Positions 24,438 to 32,879 of a stretch of 64,000 nt of DNA are shown here, piece by piece. Under the pieces are notes generated by a model that was not told the origin of the DNA, did not search any database, and saw only the letters and a list, made by a program, of their open reading frames with translations. Location: positions 248,001-312,000 of the forward strand of contig NZ_JARVKY010000002.1 of the NCBI RefSeq assembly GCF_029813785.1, read 5' to 3'. The DNA comes from Streptomyces sp. DH41 (GTDB taxonomy: Bacteria; Actinomycetota; Actinomycetes; Streptomycetales; Streptomycetaceae). The position numbers were made by a program, and so were the translations under genes. Positions within the stretch are counted from its first letter, which is position 1. Each line of letters starts with the position of its first letter.

Positions 24438-25695
24438 GCTCCTCGACTCCCCCGCCGACGCCTCCGGACCGGCTGCCGGACTCTGGCACCACCGCGACTT
24501 CCGCAGGCTCTGGGCCGGCCAGACGGTCGCGCTCCTCGGCTCCCGGATCACCGAACTCGCCCTCCCGGTCACCGCCATCGTGCTCCTCGACGCGGGCCCC
24601 GCCCAGCTGGGACTGCTGAACAGCGCCCAGTACCTGCCCGTGCTCTGCGTCACCCTGTTCGCGGGAGTGCTCGCCGACCGGGTGCGCCGCCGCCCCCTGC
24701 TCATCACGGCCAACCTGGGCCGGGCCGCCGTCCTCACCGCGGTACCGCTGCTCGCCTGGCTGGGCGGACTCGACATCTGGGCGCTGTGCGCCGTGGCCTT
24801 CGCCACCGGCGTGCTCACCGCCCTGTTCGACGTGGCCTACCAGGCGTATCTGCCGTCCCTGGTGACCCGGGAGCAACTGGTCGAGGGCAACAGCAAGCTC
24901 CAGGGCAGCCGTTCGGTCGCGGAGACCGCCGGACAGGGACTGGGCGGCACACTGATCCAGCTGCTCACCGCGCCCGTGGCGATCCTGCTCGACTGCCTCG
25001 GCTACCTCGTCGCGGCCGCCGCCCTGCTGCGGATCCGGACCCCCGAGACCCGCCCGGTCCGCCCGCCCGGCGACCGGCCCTCCGTCCGCAAGGACATCGC
25101 GGCGGGGCTGCGGATGACGCTGCGCAGCAGACTGCTCCGCGTCATCGCGCTGCACGCGTGCTGGTACAACCTGTTCTGGGACATCGTCCTGGTCGTCTTC
25201 CCGCTCTACGGCCTGCGCGTGCTGCACCTCGGCCCGGCCGGGCTCGGGCTGGTCATCGCGGTCGGCAGCATCGGCGCGCTCGCCGGCTCGCTCTGCGCCG
25301 GCCCGCTCGGCAGGCGGGTGGGGACGGGGCGTGCCATGGTCCTCGGCATGGCGGTGGCCTCCACCGCGACGCTGCTGCTGCCCCTGGCGCCCGGCACCGG
25401 CGGCGGCCTCGACCACGTCCTCCTGTGCGGCGGTTACGTCCTCAACGGCTTCGGCATCGCCGTCTTCAACATCCACTCGATCACCCTGCGCCAGGCCACC
25501 GTGCCCCCGGAGCTGATCGGCCGGGTCAGCGCCACCTTCCGGTTCCTGACCTGGGCGGTGATCCCGCTCGGCGGACTGCTCGGCGGACTGCTCGCGGCCG
25601 CCGTCGGCCCGCGCGCGGCGCTGGCGGTGACCGCCGCCGGCCTGACCGCCGGTGCGCTGGCCTTCCTCTGCTCCCGCACGGCGAACCGGTCGTGA
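24424..25695 (+). CDS. MFS transporter, 12-TM EntS/MefA-like
   Basis: A 423-residue transporter. Its N-terminus, WHHRDFRRLWAGQTVALLGSRITELALPV, is typical of the EntS/macrolide-efflux MFS group. LFAGVLADRVRRRPLLI is the loop 2-3 motif. The hydrophobic pattern fits 12 helices with a central loop around residues 200-225. It starts inside the end of the ATP-grasp gene, so translation is coupled. As the second exporter of the cluster, it may move an intermediate or a second product. Confidence 0.88.
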   Translation: MAATELLDSPADASGPAAGLWHHRDFRRLWAGQTVALLGSRITELALPVTAIVLLDAGPAQLGLLNSAQYLPVLCVTLFAGVLADRVRRRPLLITANLGRAAVLTAVPLLAWLGGLDIWALCAVAFATGVLTALFDVAYQAYLPSLVTREQLVEGNSKLQGSRSVAETAGQGLGGTLIQLLTAPVAILLDCLGYLVAAAALLRIRTPETRPVRPPGDRPSVRKDIAAGLRMTLRSRLLRVIALHACWYNLFWDIVLVVFPLYGLRVLHLGPAGLGLVIAVGSIGALAGSLCAGPLGRRVGTGRAMVLGMAVASTATLLLPLAPGTGGGLDHVLLCGGYVLNGFGIAVFNIHSITLRQATVPPELIGRVSATFRFLTWAVIPLGGLLGGLLAAAVGPRAALAVTAAGLTAGALAFLCSRTANRS

Positions 25696-25776
25696 TACGA
25701 GAAGCGGTACGCGAGAAGGTACGAGAGGCCGCAGGCCACAGGGCCGAAGGCGCTTCCCCGACCCAAGGAGACAATC

Positions 25777-26382
25777 GTGTACGTCAAGGTGTGCGGTCTG
25801 AGCCGTCCCGAGGATGTGGCGGCCGCCGTCGACGCCGGTGCCGACGCGGTGGGGTTCGTCCTGACCCCCAGCCCCCGGCAGGTCACCCCGGGGGCGGTGA
25901 AGGCCCTGGCCGCCGCGGTGCCGGACGGCATCGCCACGGTCGCCGTGTTCCGCGGGGAGCCGCTCGCGGAGATCCGGCGGGCAGCCGCCGAGGCGGGCGT
26001 GACCACCGTGCAGCTGCACGGCGGGGAGACGCCCGAGGCGTTCGCCGCGCTGCGCGCCGACGGGTTCCGGCTGATCCGGGCCACCTCCCCGCGGTCCGGT
26101 ACGCCGCTGCGGACGGGGGCGTACGGCGAGGACCTGCTCATCGTGGACTCCCCCCGGCCCGGCTCCGGCGAGCGCTGGAACCCGGCCGTCCTCGGCACCG
26201 GCCTCGGCGGGACATGGCTGCTGGCGGGCGGGCTGGACCCGGACAACGTCACCGAGGCCGTCGCGTCGCTCGACCCGCGCCCCTGGGGTGTGGACGTCTC
26301 CAGCGGCGTCGAACGCTCGCGCGGGGTCAAGGACCCCGTGCTGATCAAGCGGTTCGTGGCCGCCGCGAAGGCGGGAGCGTGA
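25777..26382 (+). CDS. trpF: Phosphoribosylanthranilate isomerase
   Basis: A 201-residue TIM-barrel enzyme that converts phosphoribosylanthranilate to CdRP in tryptophan synthesis. The catalytic Cys6 is in YVKVCGLSRPEDV and the general acid Asp in LLIVDSPRP; VQLHGGETPE, LAGGLDPDNV and GVDVSSGVE complete the family signature. The usual GGTG loop is altered (RPGSGERW). Most streptomycetes lack trpF and use the bifunctional PriA, so this is a dedicated cluster copy. It lies in the second plus-strand operon, away from the other trp genes. It starts at GTG with CAAGGAG upstream. Confidence 0.9.
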   Translation: MYVKVCGLSRPEDVAAAVDAGADAVGFVLTPSPRQVTPGAVKALAAAVPDGIATVAVFRGEPLAEIRRAAAEAGVTTVQLHGGETPEAFAALRADGFRLIRATSPRSGTPLRTGAYGEDLLIVDSPRPGSGERWNPAVLGTGLGGTWLLAGGLDPDNVTEAVASLDPRPWGVDVSSGVERSRGVKDPVLIKRFVAAAKAGA

Positions 26383-26392
26383 CGGCGAGAGG

Positions 26393-26433
26393 GGTCACGG
26401 CCGCGTGACCACGGCATCCGCCCCCGTGATGCC
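26393..26433. terminator. Two adjacent hairpins after trpF
   Basis: GGTCACG-GCCG-CGTGACC (26393-26410) is followed by GGCATC-N9-GATGCC (26413-26433). They lie in the 210-bp gap between trpF and the adenylate-forming gene. A partial terminator or attenuator within the operon is plausible. Confidence 0.5.
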
Positions 26434-26592
26434 ACCAAGAGCGAACGCGGTGTGTCTTAAGGCTGATTGAGGGCACGGCGGCGCGGCCCGCAGTATCGGA
26501 TGGCCGCTTCCCGGACGCGTACGGGCGCACCCAGGCCCGCCCTGGTGCACGGCACCTCGTCCACCGCACCCGCCGAACCACCTGGGGGAACC

Positions 26593-28005
26593 ATGTGGCT
26601 GCCCACGTCCGGGAAGCACCAAGACTTCATCGACCGCTATCTGGCACTGCACGACCGCTACACCGCGGGTGAGCTCGACGAGGACGCCTGGCGCGCGTGG
26701 GCCGAGGAGCGGCTGCGCACGGTCGTCGCCCTCGCCCAGAAGGGCTCCCCCTTCTACGGCCGGCGGCTGGCCGGCGTGGACGCCGACGGGCTCACCCTGG
26801 AGAACCTGACGCGGCTCCCCTTCACCACGAAGGAGGACCTGCGTACGGCCATGCACGACATCCTCAGCCGGGACCTCGACGAGGCCTGCTTCTACTACGA
26901 GACGACCGGCACCACCGGTCCGGCCACCCCCTGCCCCCGTGGCCCGCGCGAGGTGATCGCCTCCAACGCCCATGTGACGGAGAGCTGGCGGAACATCTTC
27001 GCCGACGTCTTCGGCGGCCGGTCCCCGCGGGTCGGCGTGATGGGTCCCACCGAGGTGCACTCGCTCGGCGACACCCTGGGCGACGTGGCCCGCAACGTGG
27101 GCTCGGCCGTCGCCAAGATCTGGCCGTACTCCCCGGTCATCGGCTTCCCCAAGGCGCTCCAGCTGATGCGGGACCTCGCCCTGGACGTGGTCTTCTGCAC
27201 CCCGAACGTGGCGCTGTCCCTGGCCAAGGCCGCGCACGCCGAGGGTCTCGACCCGCGTCGGGACTTCGCCGTCAAGGTCTTCCTGGTCACCGGTGAGATG
27301 TGCACCCCCGACCTGGCCCGGCAGATCGACCAGGCCTGGGACGCCCGCACCTACAACGCCCTCTACGGCGCCCAGGAGACGCTGGTCGTCGCCTCCGCCT
27401 GCGCCCACGGCCGGCTCCACCTGGCCCGGCCCAACTACATCGCCGAGCTGGTCGATCCGGACACCGGCGCCTCCCTCGGCTCCGAGGGCAGCGGCGAACT
27501 GGTCGTCACCATGCTGGTCGACGGCGTCAAGCCGCTGATCCGCTACCGCACCGGCGACCTGGTCGAACTCTCCGCGAACGACTGCGGCTGCGGCATCCGG
27601 GGCCCCGTCGTCCGGGTCGTCGGCCGCACCCGCGACCGGATCGTCCTCGGCGGCCGGAGCTTCCAGGCCTGGCAGGTCGAGCAGGCCGTACTGCGGGGCA
27701 TCGACCACTCCTTCGGCTACCAGGTGGTCATCGACCGGGACTCGGCCGGCGAGGACCTTCTCGTCGTCCGCCTCGACCTGCCCGGCGGACCCGCCCGCGA
27801 GTCGGGCGGCGGTCACGCGGAGCGCGTCGCGGCCACCCTCGGGGTGCGCTGCCGGGTGGAGTTCCTGGACGAGCTGGACCCGGTGACCACCACCGGCGCG
27901 TTCGTCAGCTGGAAGGCCGCGCGGATCCAGGACCGGCGCACCGGCGTCGACCACGAGACGGCCGCCGCCCGCAGGCTCGCCGGGTCCAGGGCGCGCGGCG
28001 CATGA
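26593..28005 (+). CDS. Adenylate-forming enzyme, phenylacetate-CoA ligase (PaaK)-like
   Basis: A 470-residue AMP-binding protein. The nucleotide-binding motif is YYETTGTTGPATPCPRGP, the aromatic motif includes YNALYGAQETLVVAS, and the hinge-region RYRTGDLVEL precedes the C-terminal domain (VVGRTRDRIVLGGRSFQAWQVEQ). The family activates aryl or arylacetic acids as AMP esters and then as thioesters. With trpE/G products nearby, an aromatic or anthranilate-like acid is a reasonable substrate guess. The ATG lies at the end of a 210-bp gap, which may contain a promoter. It overlaps the next gene by 4 nt. Confidence 0.88.
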   Translation: MWLPTSGKHQDFIDRYLALHDRYTAGELDEDAWRAWAEERLRTVVALAQKGSPFYGRRLAGVDADGLTLENLTRLPFTTKEDLRTAMHDILSRDLDEACFYYETTGTTGPATPCPRGPREVIASNAHVTESWRNIFADVFGGRSPRVGVMGPTEVHSLGDTLGDVARNVGSAVAKIWPYSPVIGFPKALQLMRDLALDVVFCTPNVALSLAKAAHAEGLDPRRDFAVKVFLVTGEMCTPDLARQIDQAWDARTYNALYGAQETLVVASACAHGRLHLARPNYIAELVDPDTGASLGSEGSGELVVTMLVDGVKPLIRYRTGDLVELSANDCGCGIRGPVVRVVGRTRDRIVLGGRSFQAWQVEQAVLRGIDHSFGYQVVIDRDSAGEDLLVVRLDLPGGPARESGGGHAERVAATLGVRCRVEFLDELDPVTTTGAFVSWKAARIQDRRTGVDHETAAARRLAGSRARGA

Positions 28006-28733
28006 CCGGATACGCGCTGCGTCCCCGGGCCACCGACGGCACCGTCGACGGCCCCGCCGACCAGACACCGTTTCCCATCCTCTGGGAGCCCGCCCGCATC
28101 CCGCACTCGCCGCTGCTGCGCCCCGGCGACCTGAGCATCGGCACCCTCGGCCCGGACGGCACCACCTCCATGGTCGCCCTCGGCCGGCTCGCGCACCGGC
28201 TCGCCCACCTCGGCGGCCCGGTCGTGCACCCCGTGCCGTACGACTCCTTCGAGGAACTGCTGGCCGCCGTCGGCACCCCCTCGGGCCCCCCGTACGCCCT
28301 GGTCCCCGGGGCCGCCGAGTGCGCCACCCGGTTCTTCTGGTCACCGCGGCTGCGGCTGGACGCCACGTTCTCCTCGCCCACCCCCGACTACGGGATCGCC
28401 GCCCGCGGGCCGCGGCTGCGCGAGGGCGTCCTGCGGCTGGCCACCCTGCGCGAGACCCGGCGGCTGGTGGAGCTGCTCGACGGCCTCGAGGGCGGCCGCG
28501 GCGACTACGACATCGCCTGGGTGCCCGCCGAGTCCACCATGCACGCCGCCCGGCTGGCCGCCGAGGGCCAGGCGGACGCGGCCATCACCAACGAACCCGG
28601 CCGGGTCGCCAACCGGCTGGTCTTCCAGGTCTCGCGGCCGGGCGTCCCCATGGTGTGGATGGTCTTCGGGCCCGCCGTCGTGAACCAGCCCACTCCCGCC
28701 TCCGTCGAAGGAGCCGAACCTCATGAGCGCTGA
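28002..28733 (+). CDS. Prephenate-dehydratase-like protein (type 2 periplasmic-binding fold)
   Basis: A 243-residue protein. The early motif SIGTLGPDGTTSMVALGRLA resembles the GPxGTxS start of prephenate dehydratase domains, and the late DYDIAWVPAESTMHAARLAAEGQADAAITNE resembles a ligand-binding lobe. No ACT regulatory domain is present. Relatives include prephenate dehydratases and the prephenate decarboxylases of bacilysin- and salinosporamide-type pathways. A chorismate/prephenate-derived substrate is possible, but the residues needed to choose between these are not clear. It is coupled to the adenylate-forming gene (ATGA) and to the amidohydrolase gene (11-nt overlap). Confidence 0.6.
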   Translation: MTGYALRPRATDGTVDGPADQTPFPILWEPARIPHSPLLRPGDLSIGTLGPDGTTSMVALGRLAHRLAHLGGPVVHPVPYDSFEELLAAVGTPSGPPYALVPGAAECATRFFWSPRLRLDATFSSPTPDYGIAARGPRLREGVLRLATLRETRRLVELLDGLEGGRGDYDIAWVPAESTMHAARLAAEGQADAAITNEPGRVANRLVFQVSRPGVPMVWMVFGPAVVNQPTPASVEGAEPHER

Positions 28734-29991
28734 CCGCCTGCTGCTGCACGACGTCACCGTCCAGGAGGGCAGGGGCCGCGCCTCGCTGCCCGCCCGCTCC
28801 GTGCTGCTCGCCGGGGACCGCGTCGAGGCCGTCGTGCCGGCCGCCGAGGCGCCCGCCGAGGGTGACTTCCGCCGCTGGAATCTGGCCGGGGCGACCGTCA
28901 TGCCGGGCATGACCCTGGGCCACACCCACATCGCGTACGTCAACGTCACCAACGGCCGCGAGACCCTCTTCAAGTACCGGGTCCCCGAGGTCGCCCTGCA
29001 CGCCGCACGGCACGCGGCGGACCTGCTCGCCCGCGGCTACACCGCGTTCGTCGGGGCCGGGTCGGTGGCCGGGATCGACATGGCGCTGAAGAACACCATC
29101 GAGGCCGGTGTCATCCCCGGCCCGCGCGTCACGCCGTGCAGCCGGGACCTGATGGTGTCGGGCCCGCCCGACCGGCGCAGCCCCGAGCTGAAGAAGCGGA
29201 TGCCGCGCGAGCTGATGCCGGTGGTGGACGTCCTCGGTGACCTGGTGAAGTACACCGAGGAGGAGATCGACGAGGGCGCCGAGATCATCAAGGTCTTCTC
29301 CTCCGGCGACGACACCTTCCCCAACGCCCGCTCCGAGGAACTGCTCTTCAGCCGTGAAGAACTGAGCCAGGTGGTGCGGACCGCCCACGGACGCGGAGCC
29401 CGGGTACGGGCCCATTCCCGGGGCCTCGACGGCATCCGCAACGCGCTCGCCGCCGGCGTCGACGTCATCGACCACGCCACCTACGCCGACGACGAGGCGC
29501 TGGAGACGATCGCCGAGCGGGGTGTGTTCGTGGTGCCGAGCCTCTTCCAGCCCGACCGGCTGCTCGCCCTCGGCGAGAAGTTCGGCAAGGCCCCGGACTA
29601 CCTGGAGTCGCTCGACTTCCGCAAGGAGATCGAGAACACCCTGCGCTTCCTGCCGATGGCGGAGAAGCTCGGCCTGAAGATCGTGCCGGGCGACGACTTC
29701 GGCTTCGCGTGGACCCCACACGGCACCTACGCCGACGAGCTGGTGATGTACGTCGAGCGGGCCGGGATCGCGCCGGAGACCGTCCTGAAGTGGGCCTGCG
29801 CCCATGGGGCGGAGCTGGCCGGACGCGGCCGGGACGCCGGGGAGGTGGCGCCGGGCCGCCTCGCCGACCTGGTGGTGTGGGACCGCGACCCGGCGGCGGA
29901 CCTCAGGGTGCTCCAGGACCGTGGCGCGCTGCGGTCGGTGCTGATCGGCGGCCGCCACGTGGCGGGCCCGCTGGCGCCGCCCGCCGGCTGA
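28723..29991 (+). CDS. Amidohydrolase-family metal-dependent hydrolase
   Basis: A 422-residue enzyme of the imidazolonepropionase/prolidase-like branch. The metal ligands appear in order: HTH in TLGHTHIAYVN, a Lys in EIIKVFSSGDD, His in VRAHSRG, His in VIDHATYAD and Asp in VPGDDFG. The flanking beta-sandwich contributes VTVQEGRG at the N-terminus and LADLVVWDRDP at the C-terminus. The family hydrolyses cyclic amides, lactams or ureas. It is last in the second plus-strand operon and could open or close a lactam-type intermediate. Confidence 0.87.
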   Translation: MSADRLLLHDVTVQEGRGRASLPARSVLLAGDRVEAVVPAAEAPAEGDFRRWNLAGATVMPGMTLGHTHIAYVNVTNGRETLFKYRVPEVALHAARHAADLLARGYTAFVGAGSVAGIDMALKNTIEAGVIPGPRVTPCSRDLMVSGPPDRRSPELKKRMPRELMPVVDVLGDLVKYTEEEIDEGAEIIKVFSSGDDTFPNARSEELLFSREELSQVVRTAHGRGARVRAHSRGLDGIRNALAAGVDVIDHATYADDEALETIAERGVFVVPSLFQPDRLLALGEKFGKAPDYLESLDFRKEIENTLRFLPMAEKLGLKIVPGDDFGFAWTPHGTYADELVMYVERAGIAPETVLKWACAHGAELAGRGRDAGEVAPGRLADLVVWDRDPAADLRVLQDRGALRSVLIGGRHVAGPLAPPAG

Positions 29992-30006
29992 ACCGGGCCG
30001 TCCCCG

Positions 30007-30041
30007 CCGGGCCGCTCACCCCACCGGGGCGAGCGGCCCGG
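30007..30041. terminator. Bidirectional terminator between convergent operons
   Basis: An 11-bp perfect stem, CCGGGCCGCTC with GAGCGGCCCGG, has a 13-nt loop. It lies between the amidohydrolase stop and the flavoprotein gene, overlapping the latter's stop codon. Confidence 0.8.
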
Positions 30042-30681
30042 TCCGTTCGTTGCGCGGCAGCGACAGCAGCCGCGCGGTGTCCTCGCGCCCGCCGTGCGGC
30101 AGCAGCATGATCCGCAGCATGTCGACCATGCGGTCGATCAGCGCCCGGGCGGCCGCGAGCCCCTCGTGGTCCTCCTCCGGCGCGAACTGGTCGTGGACGA
30201 AGGCGGGGAAGCCGCTGCCCGCCAGGATCATCCGGTTGAGCAGGACGTTGTCGATGAGCTGCCCGAAGACCCGGTCGTGGCTGTAGCGGCGTCCGGTGAC
30301 GACGACGCCGGCCACCTTGTTGGCCAGCGGACGGTCGAACCGCAGCCGTCCGACCCCGGCGCGCTCGATGAAGTTCTGCATCACGCCCGCCAGACCGAAC
30401 CCGTGCACCGGCGCCGCGTACAGCACGCCGTCGGCCCGCACCAGGCGGTCCACGAGGGCGGGGACGTCGTCGTCCACCGCGCACGGCAACGGCCGGACGT
30501 TGCAGTCGCCGCACGCCCCGCAGGGGGTGATGTCGTACTCGGCGAGCGGGATCGTGTCGATGTGGACGCCGTGTTCGGCGGCGGCCGCGGACAGGACGCG
30601 CAGCACCCGCGCGGTGAGTCCGTCGGGCCGCTCGGAGCCGTTCAGCGCGGCTATCGTCGCCCAGGGGCGGTGAGTGACCAT
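30016..30681 (-). CDS. NADPH-dependent FMN reductase/iron-sulfur flavoprotein-like
   Basis: A 221-residue flavodoxin-fold protein. The FMN phosphate loop is LNGSERPDGLTARVL, and a Cys-rich segment, CGACGDCNVRPLPC, resembles that of iron-sulfur flavoproteins and some NAD(P)H quinone reductases. AAPVHGFGLAGVMQNFIERAG forms the second FMN-contacting loop. It could supply reduced flavin or reduce a quinone or nitro group. It is last in the long minus-strand operon, overlapping trpG by 31 nt, with its own GGAAGGG site 8 nt before the ATG. Confidence 0.83.
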   Translation of the reverse strand: MVTHRPWATIAALNGSERPDGLTARVLRVLSAAAAEHGVHIDTIPLAEYDITPCGACGDCNVRPLPCAVDDDVPALVDRLVRADGVLYAAPVHGFGLAGVMQNFIERAGVGRLRFDRPLANKVAGVVVTGRRYSHDRVFGQLIDNVLLNRMILAGSGFPAFVHDQFAPEEDHEGLAAARALIDRMVDMLRIMLLPHGGREDTARLLSLPRNERTGPLAPVG

Positions 30682-31250
30682 CGCGATATCCCTTCCAGGA
30701 AGTTGTCGATGAACGCCAGTCCGTCGTGCGTGGTGATGCTCTCCGGGTGGAACTGCACTCCCTGGACGGGCAGCCGGCGGTGGCGCAGCCCCATCACGCA
30801 GCCGTCCTCGCGGGCCCGTGCCGTCACCGCGAGTTCGGCGGGCAGCGGCTCCGCGACGGCCAGCGAGTGGTAGCGGGTGACCTCCGTGCCGGGCGCCAGC
30901 CCCGCGAAGACGCCGGAGCCGTCGTGGTCGAGACGGCTGGTCTTGCCGTGCAGCGGGCGCGCCGCCCGCTCGACCCGTCCGCCGTACGCCAGCCCGATCG
31001 CCTGGTGTCCCAGGCAGATCCCGAGCAGCGGGTACCGGCCGGCGAAGTGGCGTACGAGCTCCGGGTGGCCGGAGTCGGCCGGGTGGCCGGGGCCGGGGCC
31101 GAGCACCACCGCGTCCGGGCGGCGGGCGGCGAGCTCGGCCGGGGAGTGGGCGTGCGCGGTGACGACGTCCGTGTGGGCGCCGCGTTCGCGCAGACAGTGG
31201 TCGACGATGTGGGTGAAGCTGTCGCGCGCGTCGACCAGGAGGATCCTCAT
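30651..31250 (-). CDS. trpG: Anthranilate synthase component II (glutamine amidotransferase)
   Basis: A 199-residue class I glutaminase that delivers ammonia to the synthase subunit encoded upstream. The catalytic Cys is in GICLGHQAIGLAYGG and the His/Glu pair in GVQFHPESITT; VLGPGPGHP is the oxyanion strand typical of TrpG/PabA. It overlaps trpE by 4 nt (ATGA), as expected for a heterodimer. TrpG and PabA proteins are often interchangeable; the trp context decides the name. Confidence 0.9.
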   Translation of the reverse strand: MRILLVDARDSFTHIVDHCLRERGAHTDVVTAHAHSPAELAARRPDAVVLGPGPGHPADSGHPELVRHFAGRYPLLGICLGHQAIGLAYGGRVERAARPLHGKTSRLDHDGSGVFAGLAPGTEVTRYHSLAVAEPLPAELAVTARAREDGCVMGLRHRRLPVQGVQFHPESITTHDGLAFIDNFLEGISRWSLTAPGRR

Positions 31251-32740
31251 GCCGTCGGCTCCTCGCCGGTCAGCGCGGTGTACACCGCGCCCATCTTGAT
31301 CAGCGTCTCGCGCCATTCGCCGTCGGCCGTGGAGTCGGCGACGACGCCGGCCGACGCCTGCAGCGTGTACGTCCGGGTGGCCGGGTTGTGCACGGCGGTG
31401 CGGATGCACAGGGCGAACGTCGCGGCCTGTCCGCGGACGTCGATCAGCCCCAGGGCGCCCGCGTAGGCGCCGCGCGGCCGGTCCTCGATCTCCAGGATCA
31501 GCTCCATCGCCCGGATCTTGGGCGCCCCGGTCATGGTGCCGGCGGGGAAGGTGGCGCGCAGCGCGGACCACACGTCGGCGCCCTCGGCCAGCTCGCCGCG
31601 GACCGTGGAGACCAGGTGGTGCACGTGTGCGAAGCGCTCGACGGCCATCATGCGCTCGACCGTGAGGGTGCCGGGCACCGAGACCCGCGCGACGTCGTTG
31701 CGGCAGAGGTCGACCAGCATGATGTGCTCGGCGCGCTCCTTGGCGTCGGCGCGCAGCGCGGCCGCCCGGCGGGCGTCCTCGGCCGGTTCGGCGGCCCGCG
31801 CCGCGGTGCCGGCGATGGGCCGCATGGTCAGGCTCCGGCCCTCGATCCGCAGCAGCAGCTCGGGGCTGGCCCCGATCAGGCTGCGGCCGGCCCACGGCAC
31901 CAGGTACATGTAGGGCGAGGGGTTGCTGTGCCGCAGCCGGCGGTAGGCGTCGAGGGCCGGCAGCGGTGTGGTGACGTGGATCTGGTGGCCGATCTGGATC
32001 TGGTAGACGTCGCCCGCGCGGATGTGCTCCAGGCAGTCCTCGACCCGGTCGGTGAACTCCTGGCGTCCCACGGTGCCGCGCACCGCGTCCGGCCGGGGAG
32101 CGGGCGGTACCGGGGCCGGCTCGTGGGGCAGGACGCGCACCAGTGCGGTGAGGTCCGGGCCGAGCGCGCCCGGGCCGCCGAACTCAGCGGCGTCGGCGTA
32201 CAGGTGGCAGGTCTCGCCGGTGTCCGGGTCGTACTGGACGACATGGCGGAAGACGGTGAGGGTGATCTCCGGGTCCCGTCCGGGGGCGTGCGGCGGGAGC
32301 CGTTCCAGATGCCAGGCGGCCTCGTAGCCGAAGACGCCGAGGAAGCCGAAGGCGTACGAGCCCGGCGGTACGTCGGTCTCCACGGCGAACGCCTCGCCCA
32401 GCGCCCGCAGCAGCGCCTGTACGCCGTCGCCCGCCGCCCGGTCGGTGACCGCGCGCAGTCTGCGCGCCAGCTCCGGCACCCCGTCCACGAGGGCCTGCCC
32501 GTCGTGCACGGTGATCCGGGCCAGTACCTCGGCGCCGACCGCGGCGAAGCGGCAGTCCTCGGCGGGGCCTGCCAGGCTCTCGAACAGGAACACCTGGTCC
32601 TCGCCGAGCAGCCGGCGCAGCTCGGTGCCGAGGGTGAGCGGGGCGTGCGGTGGCAGCGCTGCGCGTGCCACGGTCACCCGCAGGGGCGCGGTGTCCGCCC
32701 GGGGCGGTGCCGCGACGGGCGCGACGGCGGTCATGGTCAT
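31247..32740 (-). CDS. trpE: Anthranilate synthase component I
   Basis: A 497-residue chorismate-using enzyme. PIAGTAARAAEP has the Ala typical of anthranilate synthases, where aminodeoxychorismate synthases have Lys. Further motifs are DLCRNDVARVSVPGTL, HLVSTVRGEL and PAGTMTGAPKIRAMELI. The N-terminal FLFESLAGP corresponds to the LLES element of the tryptophan feedback site, and its Ser is kept, so feedback inhibition may persist. It is the first of three coupled genes (trpE, trpG, flavoprotein), 139 bp after the B3/B4 gene. I found no trp leader peptide in that gap. Confidence 0.9.
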   Translation of the reverse strand: MTMTAVAPVAAPPRADTAPLRVTVARAALPPHAPLTLGTELRRLLGEDQVFLFESLAGPAEDCRFAAVGAEVLARITVHDGQALVDGVPELARRLRAVTDRAAGDGVQALLRALGEAFAVETDVPPGSYAFGFLGVFGYEAAWHLERLPPHAPGRDPEITLTVFRHVVQYDPDTGETCHLYADAAEFGGPGALGPDLTALVRVLPHEPAPVPPAPRPDAVRGTVGRQEFTDRVEDCLEHIRAGDVYQIQIGHQIHVTTPLPALDAYRRLRHSNPSPYMYLVPWAGRSLIGASPELLLRIEGRSLTMRPIAGTAARAAEPAEDARRAAALRADAKERAEHIMLVDLCRNDVARVSVPGTLTVERMMAVERFAHVHHLVSTVRGELAEGADVWSALRATFPAGTMTGAPKIRAMELILEIEDRPRGAYAGALGLIDVRGQAATFALCIRTAVHNPATRTYTLQASAGVVADSTADGEWRETLIKMGAVYTALTGEEPTA

Positions 32741-32879
32741 CGTGGGTGGGTCCTCTTCGCTCCGTGAGTCGATCAGCGGCGTGATGCCAGCCAACCAACG
32801 GCACGTCCCCCCACAGCAGTCCACTGTCCCGGCGCACCGGCGTACCACTTCCCGCGCGCCGGGGTGCCGGTCCCGGGTC

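Noticed and set aside
32741..32879. trp attenuator with leader peptide before trpE
   Set aside because: No short frame with tandem Trp codons and no alternative hairpins were found in the 139-bp gap.
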